Origin: Chloroflexota bacterium
GTDB lineage: Bacteria > Chloroflexota > Anaerolineae > Anaerolineales > UBA11657
DNA: 6,196 nucleotides
Assembly: GCA_003670425.1 (NCBI GenBank)
Contig: QWRL01000144.1
Location: 1-6,196, forward strand
Direction: 5' to 3'
Numbering within the stretch: position 1 is the first letter of the stretch; the number at the start of each line of letters is the position of its first letter. Of this stretch, positions 1 to 6,196 are shown piece after piece. Both the position numbers and the translations under genes were made by a program. The notes beneath the pieces are model-generated. The model saw only the letters and a list, made by a program, of their open reading frames with translations. It had not been told where the DNA came from and made no database searches.

Positions 1-145
1 CCACCCGCGCTTCCGTCAGCACCGGCCCACCCTGCCATTCCGCTGCGCGCCCGCCGGACAACCCCAGCGCAAACTCACCATCCAGGTGCACATTTACGCG
101 CGCCTGATTGCCCGCCTGCGGCTGCAACGCTGTCACTGTCGGCAT
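1..145 (-). CDS. recX: Regulatory protein RecX, N-terminal part (cut by window edge)
   Basis: Only the first 48 codons are visible; the gene runs off the left edge. The peptide begins MPTVTALQPQ and continues with ARVNVHLDGEFALGLS at residues 15-30. This matches the usual RecX N-terminus, in which a short basic or Gln-rich lead is followed by a 'RVNVYLDGEFAFGLS'-like strand before the helical repeats. RecX family proteins bind RecA filaments in the cytoplasm and usually inhibit or cap them. The ATG at 145-143 is chosen because a GGAGG (154-150 on this strand) lies 4 bases upstream. The gene follows recA on the same strand, the common recA-recX order, which supports the call. An intrinsic terminator ends just before its ribosome binding site, so expression probably needs read-through from recA. 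The helical repeats cannot be checked here. Confidence 0.85.
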   Translation of the reverse strand, partial: MPTVTALQPQAGNQARVNVHLDGEFALGLSGGRAAEWQGGPVLTEARV

Positions 146-160
146 GCCACCTCCAGAATC

Positions 161-189
161 AAAAAAGGCCGCAACATCATGTTGCGGCC
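161..189 (-). terminator. Intrinsic terminator immediately upstream of recX
   Basis: On the minus strand GGCCGCAAC (189-181) pairs perfectly with GTTGCGGCC (175-167) around a 5-base loop. TTTTTT follows directly (166-161). This is a textbook rho-independent terminator pointing at recX. Its T-run ends 6 bases before the GGAGG of recX, so any transcript making RecX must read through it. It is the second terminator after recA and may act as an attenuator. Confidence 0.85.
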
Positions 190-198
190 ATCACAGGC

Positions 199-215
199 GC
201 CGGCCCAAGGCCGGC
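199..215. repeat. 17-base palindrome, copy 1
   Basis: GCCGGCC-CAA-GGCCGGC is a perfect 7-bp inverted repeat with a 3-base loop. It is identical to the element at 441-457, while the flanking bases differ. On the plus strand it is followed by TTTGCTT, weakly terminator-like. It resembles the small REP-type hairpins found between bacterial genes. Confidence 0.7.
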
Positions 216-235
216 TTTGCTTCAGATTACTTAAG

Positions 236-260
236 GCGGGCGCGCTTGTGCGCTGCCCGC
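236..260. other. GC-rich bulged stem-loop in recA-recX spacer
   Basis: GCGGGC (236-241) pairs with GCCCGC (255-260), and inside it GCGC (242-245) pairs with GCGC (250-253), with one unpaired T at 254 and a TTGT loop. The stem is 10 bp and almost all G-C. No T-run follows on either strand, so it is not a standard terminator. It may be part of a structured RNA or simply a stable spacer hairpin. Confidence 0.5.
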
Positions 261-440
261 TTGCCGATCAGCTAACCAGCACGCATCAACCCAAACAGAA
301 CCGCTGCCCGCCCGGGGGCGGCGAACACGCAGCTCCGGGCGCAAACGCCAGCATCCATCTTCCAGTTCTGTTGGGCATTCGATCGGGTGCGCAATAGCGC
401 AAGCTCTCTAAATCTGAGGCAGGTCGTGATGACCGCACTT

Positions 441-457
441 GCCGGCCCAAGGCCGGC
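441..457. repeat. 17-base palindrome, copy 2
   Basis: This is an exact second copy of GCCGGCC-CAA-GGCCGGC, 225 bases from the first across all 17 positions. On the minus strand it begins 3 bases after the recA terminator T-run. The two copies bracket the middle of the spacer. I found no third full copy in the window. Confidence 0.7.
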
Positions 458-459
458 GT

Positions 460-495
460 AAAAAGCGGGGCAGCGCTGCAATCCGGTGCTGCCCC
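460..495 (-). terminator. Intrinsic terminator of recA
   Basis: On the minus strand GGGGCAGC (495-488) pairs perfectly with GCTGCCCC (474-467) across a 13-base loop. GC and then TTTTT (464-460) follow. It starts 8 bases after the recA stop codon, the expected place and orientation for the main recA transcript end. Confidence 0.8.
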
Positions 496-502
496 AATTA
501 AA

Positions 503-1543
503 TTACTCATCGTCTTCGTCGCTCTCCGCATCTGTGGCAATTGCGCCGCCCGCAGCCACCGCGGACTGGGCGCGAATGACGCGCTCCAGCTCCTGCGCCA
601 TCGCCGGGTTGTCCTTCAGGAAGCGTTTCACATTCTCGCGTCCCTGCCCAAGGCGGGTTTCTTTATAAGTGTAAAACGCACCGCGCTTGGTGATGATTTC
701 CTGCGCGGTGCCAAGGTCAACAATATCACCGGTCTTGCTTATGCCCTCGCTGAACATAATGTCAAACTCCGCCTGCCGGAAAGGCGGTGCCACTTTGTTT
801 TTGGTGACCCGGACGCGCACGCGGTTGCCGGTCACGGTCTGGCCGTCTTTAATGGATTCCAAGCGGCGCACATCCAAGCGCACACTGGCGTAATACTTTA
901 GTGCCTGCCCGCCGGTTGTGGTCTCCGGGCTGCCAAACATCACGCCAATCTTAAGCCGCAGCTGGTTGGTGAAAATCATGGTGGTTCCGGATTGCTTGAT
1001 GGCGCCGGACAGCTTGCGCAGCGCCTGGCTCATCAAGCGCGCCTGCTGGCCCATGGTGGGGTCGCCCATGTCACCTTCAATTTCTGCGCGCGGCACAAGC
1101 GCCGCCACAGAGTCCACCACCACCACCGCGACTGCACCGGAGCGCACCAGCGCCTCCGCAATTTCCAGCGCCTGCTCGCCAGTGTCTGGCTGCGAAATGT
1201 ACAGCTCGCTGATGTTGACGCCCACGCGCTCCGCATACGTCGGGTCGAGCGCATGCTCCATATCTATGAAGGCACACAGGCCGCCAAGGCGCTGCGCCTC
1301 AGCCACAATATGCATGCACAAAGTTGTCTTGCCCGCAGATTCAGGGCCGTAAATCTCCGTTACGCGGCCCTTGGGGACGCCGCCGATGCCCAGCGCCAAA
1401 TCCAGTGCCAGCGACCCGGTGGAAATTGCCTCCACCGCCATGCGCGGCGCATCACCGAGGCGCATCAGCGCGCCATCGCCATACTGCTTCTTAATTTGAG
1501 CCAGCGCTGTTTCAAACGCCTTGTCGCGACCGGATTGTGCCAT
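503..1543 (-). CDS. recA: Recombinase A (RecA), complete, 346 aa
   Basis: RecA is the ATP-dependent strand-exchange protein. It forms cytoplasmic filaments on single-stranded DNA and, as a co-protease, triggers LexA cleavage in the SOS response. All hallmarks are visible: Walker A GPESAGKTT (66-74), catalytic Glu96 in IDMEHALD, Walker B VVVVDS (140-145), loop L1 around EIEGDMGDPTMG (154-165), loop L2 beginning NQLRLKIG (193-200) with GSPETTTGG, and an acidic tail ending ESDEDDE, typical of the autoregulatory RecA C-terminus. The length is normal. I start at the ATG 1543-1541, giving MAQSGRDKAF, which matches family N-termini. The frame could extend upstream to a TTG at 1594, adding 17 residues that do not look like RecA. 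No strong ribosome binding site precedes the ATG. Convincing intrinsic terminators follow, and recX lies downstream. Confidence 0.98.
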   Translation of the reverse strand: MAQSGRDKAFETALAQIKKQYGDGALMRLGDAPRMAVEAISTGSLALDLALGIGGVPKGRVTEIYGPESAGKTTLCMHIVAEAQRLGGLCAFIDMEHALDPTYAERVGVNISELYISQPDTGEQALEIAEALVRSGAVAVVVVDSVAALVPRAEIEGDMGDPTMGQQARLMSQALRKLSGAIKQSGTTMIFTNQLRLKIGVMFGSPETTTGGQALKYYASVRLDVRRLESIKDGQTVTGNRVRVRVTKNKVAPPFRQAEFDIMFSEGISKTGDIVDLGTAQEIITKRGAFYTYKETRLGQGRENVKRFLKDNPAMAQELERVIRAQSAVAAGGAIATDAESDEDDE

Positions 1544-1590
1544 TGAGATTATTAGTGCGTGGGGCTGTAGCGGCTTGCAGTCGCCCGTAG

Positions 1591-1615
1591 CCAAAGTCTA
1601 CTGCAGAAACTTTGG
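1591..1615. promoter_or_regulatory. Candidate operator: inverted repeat between recA and gltA
   Basis: CCAAAGT (1591-1597) and ACTTTGG (1609-1615) are perfect 7-base inverted arms around an 11-base spacer containing the palindrome CTGCAG. The site covers the candidate recA -10 and most of its -10/-35 spacer, and overlaps the weak gltA -35. That is where a repressor site would sit. It does not match the GAAC-N4-GTTC LexA box of Gram-positives or the CTG-N10-CAG box of proteobacteria. Its role is inferred from position and symmetry. Confidence 0.4.
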
Positions 1616-1623
1616 ATGCGCAA
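1595..1623 (-). promoter_or_regulatory. Candidate recA promoter
   Basis: On the minus strand TTGCGC (1623-1618, 4 of 6 to TTGACA) lies 17 bases from TAGACT (1600-1595, 4 of 6 to TATAAT). Transcription would start near 1588, giving a leader of about 45 bases before the recA ATG. The match is modest but the spacing is optimal and the place is right. An AT-rich TAATAAT just before the ATG (about 1547-1553) is too close to the start codon to be the -10 of a leadered transcript. Confidence 0.35.
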
Positions 1624-1639
1624 ACGGCGTTGGTATAAT
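1612..1639 (+). promoter_or_regulatory. gltA promoter with extended -10
   Basis: TATAAT (1634-1639) is a perfect -10 hexamer. It is preceded by TGG, giving the TGn extended -10 motif, which compensates for a poor -35 (TTGGAT at 1612-1617, 16-base spacing). Transcription would start near 1646, leaving a leader of about 43 bases before the gltA ATG. Confidence 0.65.
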
Positions 1640-1688
1640 TCGCGGGTTCATCATCCGCCAAGCATTTGCTGCTGGAGCCCGATCTTTC

Positions 1689-2975
<1,287 letters not shown>

Positions 2976-2992
2976 CGCCCGCATTGGCAGCC

Positions 2993-3844
2993 ATGGCTGC
3001 CCCGCTCACGTCCATCCGGCCAGCCACGCTGGCAGACTGGGACGCCGTTCAGCCGCTGCTGAAAGAGGCGGGCTATCTGCACACTCACTTTGACTGGCAC
3101 AAGCCGCGCGCATGGCTGCTGCGCCATCCGTTCATGCTGGCCTGGAGCGGCAGCCAGTTGGCCGGCATGCTGGCTGCGCCACCGGATCCGCCCGATGTGG
3201 CTTGGCTGCGTTTTGCCGGCGTCGCCGCGGGATTTTCCGGACCCAAGGTGCTTGGCGAATTGTGGGCTAGCTGCCAGAAAGAACTCTTGGCTGCCGGCGT
3301 GCGCCGCAGTGCAATCCTCACCACCAACTCCTATCTGGATGAACTGCTGCCGCATTGGGGCTTTGCCGCCAGCGAGGAAGTGCTGGTGCTCACGCACAAC
3401 ACCCGGTTGGCTGCCACAAAGACTGAAAGTGCTGCGCTCATCCGGCGCGCACGCCCCGAAGACTGTGATGCCGTAGCGGCGGTGGATTGGGCAGCGTTTG
3501 ACACACCCTGGCGCCACTCCCCCGGTATGGTGGCAGCCGCAATGGCACATGCCACCTATGTCACCGTTGCGCAAGTGGACGGCACAATTGTGGGCCACCA
3601 GTTTACAACTGAGGGGCGCAACGGTGCGCACATGGCGCGCCTTGCAGTGCATCCCACATGGCAGGGCAAACACATCGGGCGCGCACTGGTGCAGCATATG
3701 TTGCGCCACTTCGCGGACTGCGGCATCAGCCCTGTGGGCGTAAATACGCAGTCCAACAATGCCGCTTCGCTGGCGCTGTACCGCGCCCTCGGTTTTACGC
3801 TCACCGGGGAAGGCTACCAAGTGTGGCAGCGCTGGCTGCTGTGA
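2993..3844 (+). CDS. GNAT acetyltransferase, probable tandem-domain protein, 283 aa
   Basis: GNAT enzymes transfer an acyl group from acyl-CoA to an amine; the substrate here is unknown. The C-terminal half (about 147-283) is a clear GNAT domain. It starts LIRRARPEDCDAV, has the CoA pyrophosphate loop QGKHIGRAL (224-232) after ARLAVHP, and ends with NTQSNNAASLALYRALGF (251-268), the typical last strand and helix. The N-terminal half (about 7-140) begins IRPATLADWDAV and ends HWGFAASEEVLVL, so it looks like a second, diverged GNAT fold without an intact Q/RxxGxG/A loop. It is probably structural or substrate-binding. The start is uncertain: a TTG at 2984 in the same frame would add three residues; I prefer the ATG at 2993. 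No clear ribosome binding site is seen, so coupling to gltA 17 bases upstream is plausible. Confidence 0.87.
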   Translation: MAAPLTSIRPATLADWDAVQPLLKEAGYLHTHFDWHKPRAWLLRHPFMLAWSGSQLAGMLAAPPDPPDVAWLRFAGVAAGFSGPKVLGELWASCQKELLAAGVRRSAILTTNSYLDELLPHWGFAASEEVLVLTHNTRLAATKTESAALIRRARPEDCDAVAAVDWAAFDTPWRHSPGMVAAAMAHATYVTVAQVDGTIVGHQFTTEGRNGAHMARLAVHPTWQGKHIGRALVQHMLRHFADCGISPVGVNTQSNNAASLALYRALGFTLTGEGYQVWQRWLL

Positions 3845-3955
3845 TCGCAAGCCGCTGGCTTTAGCGCCCAGCCGCCGGATCGGCAGCACCCCCAACAAAT
3901 CTGCAGCCGGCCGCCGCGGCGGCGCGCCCGGCACCCCTGCTTGATCCTATTTTTT
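3845..3955 (+). other. GC palindrome and T-run after the GNAT gene, possible weak terminator
   Basis: A perfect 14-base palindrome, GCCGCCGCGGCGGC, lies at 3910-3923 and can be enclosed by a GCCGG/CCGGC pair (3906-3910 with 3928-3932). A T6 run occurs at 3950-3955, but 17 bases beyond the stem, too far for a standard intrinsic terminator. A small AAGCC-GCT-GGCTT hairpin sits at 3849-3861, just after the stop. The gltA-GNAT transcript may end here by another route. I see no gene. Confidence 0.3.
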
Positions 3956-3974
3956 CAGCGGTTTGTAACAGCCG

Positions 3975-4003
3975 TAGACAGAAACCGTCGCAAAAAGTAA
4001 ACT
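3975..4003 (+). promoter_or_regulatory. Candidate promoter for the DsbA-like gene and icd
   Basis: TAGACA (3975-3980, 5 of 6 to TTGACA) lies exactly 17 bases from TAAACT (3998-4003, 4 of 6 to TATAAT). Transcription would start near 4010, with a leader of about 38 bases to the ATG at 4048. The short inverted pair CGCAA (3989-3993) and TTGCG (4003-4007) overlaps the -10; its meaning is unclear. Confidence 0.45.
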
Positions 4004-4047
4004 TGCGTTGTATCCCTGACAGTTAGCAAACACCGGAAGCATTCACA

Positions 4048-4743
4048 ATGAGCAAACGAGCCGAGACCCGAAGCCTGCAAGTACGCGACCGCATGCGCCA
4101 GCGCCTGATTGGAGTGGGCGTCGTGACCATTGTGGCTGTGGCAATTGGCGGATTCCTCATCTGGCGCACCAATCAGCCCATCGGCGAGATTGTAGAGGTG
4201 CCCAGAGTGCAGCCGGCGCAGGCAGACGGGCGCTCCGCGGGGCCGCCAGACGCCAAGGTTACGGTGGAAGTGTTTTCCAACTTCACCTGCTCACACTGCG
4301 GCACCTACGCAAAAAACGCCGGTAAGCTCGTTTTCAAAAATTATGTGGATGCGGGCAAAGTGCGCGTACAGTACCGCTATATTGCGTTTCCGGGCGCCTC
4401 AAAGGAAGCCGCGATTGCAGCGGAGTGCGCCGCGCAGCAAGGCCAGTTCTGGCCGTATCATGATTTGCTCTTTGCCAACGAGACCGGCGCTGCAGACCAG
4501 TACTCGCAGCCGCGGCTGCTGGGCTTTGCAGACAAGCTGCAGTTGCAGGGCGCCGATTTCCGCACCTGCATGGCCAGCACCACGCCAATTGATGTGATCA
4601 ATGCGGACATGGCGCGCGCCACAGAGCTCAAGATTGAATCCACACCAACGATTGTTGTGAATGGCGAGATGATCAGCGGTGCGCGTGACTTTGCCACATT
4701 CCAAGAACTGATTGAGCGCAAGCTTAAAGAAATTCCAAACTAG
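4048..4743 (+). CDS. Membrane-anchored DsbA-like thioredoxin-fold protein, 231 aa
   Basis: This is a thiol-disulfide oxidoreductase of the DsbA/BdbD-like group (thioredoxin_4 type), expected to work outside the cytoplasmic membrane on exported proteins. A basic N-terminus rich in Arg and Lys (1-19) is followed by one hydrophobic segment (about 21-39, IGVGVVTIVAVAIGGFLIW), an uncleaved anchor placing the rest outside. The catalytic motif is C81-S-H-C84 in NFTCSHCGTY. The cis-proline that completes the site is Pro200 in STPTIVVNGE. Two more cysteines, Cys127 in AAECAAQQGQFWPYHDLLF and Cys174 in FRTC, are at positions where related proteins carry an extra disulfide. GGAAG (4035-4039) lies 8 bases before the ATG. 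icd follows after 33 bases on the same strand, so co-transcription is likely, though no functional link is evident. Whether it oxidises, reduces or isomerises cannot be told from sequence. Confidence 0.9.
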   Translation: MSKRAETRSLQVRDRMRQRLIGVGVVTIVAVAIGGFLIWRTNQPIGEIVEVPRVQPAQADGRSAGPPDAKVTVEVFSNFTCSHCGTYAKNAGKLVFKNYVDAGKVRVQYRYIAFPGASKEAAIAAECAAQQGQFWPYHDLLFANETGAADQYSQPRLLGFADKLQLQGADFRTCMASTTPIDVINADMARATELKIESTPTIVVNGEMISGARDFATFQELIERKLKEIPN

Positions 4744-4776
4744 ACCAGCATATTTTTGGATAACCCGGGAGCAAAC

Positions 4777-6196
<1,420 letters not shown>

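Larger units (their letters stand above)
146..502. other. Non-coding recA-recX spacer, hairpin-rich
   Basis: This 357-base stretch has no convincing gene. The short open frames on both strands overlap each other, lack ribosome binding sites and resemble no protein I recognise. It contains, from the recA side, a terminator (495-460), a 17-base palindrome (457-441), a small TGCGC/GCGCA stem-loop (401-388), a GC-rich CCGCC/GGCGG self-complementary patch near 305-322, a bulged 10-bp stem-loop (260-236), a second copy of the 17-base palindrome (215-199) and a second terminator (189-161). I see no tRNA or known riboswitch. A small structured RNA is possible but unproven. Confidence 0.6.

Noticed and set aside
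190..460. tRNA, riboswitch or CRISPR in the spacer
   Set aside because: There is no cloverleaf with a GGTTCGANTCC-like arm, no known riboswitch core and no regularly spaced repeats; there are only two palindrome copies.
86..540. Short open frames on both strands in the recA-recX spacer
   Set aside because: They overlap each other, cross terminators and the recA or recX ends, lack ribosome binding sites and show no protein-like conservation that I can recognise.
1565..1580. CTG-N10-CAG, the skeleton of a proteobacterial LexA box
   Set aside because: Only the outer CTG and CAG match. The GC-rich centre does not fit the usual AT-rich core, and a six-base skeleton is expected by chance in this composition.
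1521..1688. Upstream extension of the gltA frame
   Set aside because: It runs through the promoter and into the start of recA, and the added residues do not resemble citrate synthase. The ATG at 1689 gives the family N-terminus.

Overview
The window is a GC-rich (roughly 60% by eye), densely coded bacterial chromosome segment of housekeeping character. It carries a DNA-repair pair read leftward (recA, then recX cut by the left edge) and, divergently, rightward-read genes for two consecutive-pathway TCA enzymes: citrate synthase (gltA) and NADP-type isocitrate dehydrogenase (icd, cut by the right edge). A tandem GNAT acetyltransferase and a membrane-anchored DsbA-like thioredoxin-fold protein lie between them. 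There is no phage, transposase, CRISPR or tRNA signal. The taxon cannot be fixed from this sequence. The B. subtilis-like Icd, the recA-recX order and the RecA C-terminal half suggest a Terrabacteria-type lineage, possibly Chloroflexota (low to moderate confidence).

Left part, minus strand. recA (1543 down to 503) ends just before a good intrinsic terminator (460-495). A 357-base non-coding spacer follows, rich in hairpins. It holds two identical 17-base palindromes, one GC-rich bulged stem-loop and a second intrinsic terminator (161-189) that sits directly in front of the recX ribosome binding site. recX translation therefore probably depends on transcripts that read through one or both terminators, which would keep RecX scarce relative to RecA, the filament it modulates.

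Centre. The 145-base gap between the recA and gltA starts holds both divergent promoters. gltA has an extended -10 with a perfect TATAAT. recA has a weaker candidate. A 25-base inverted repeat (1591-1615) overlaps elements of both and is the best operator candidate in the window.

Right part, plus strand. gltA (1689-2975) is followed after 17 bases by the GNAT gene (2993-3844), so the two are probably one operon. A gap of about 200 bases holds a GC palindrome, a T-run and a candidate promoter. The DsbA-like gene (4048-4743) and icd (4777 to the end) follow with a 33-base gap, probably a second operon. Icd is complete through its catalytic domain and continues into a Lys/Arg/Pro/Ala-rich tail that is not finished at the window edge. 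That tail, the recA/recX spacer and the recA/gltA operator candidate are the parts most worth a second look. I see no clear new defence or mobile system here.
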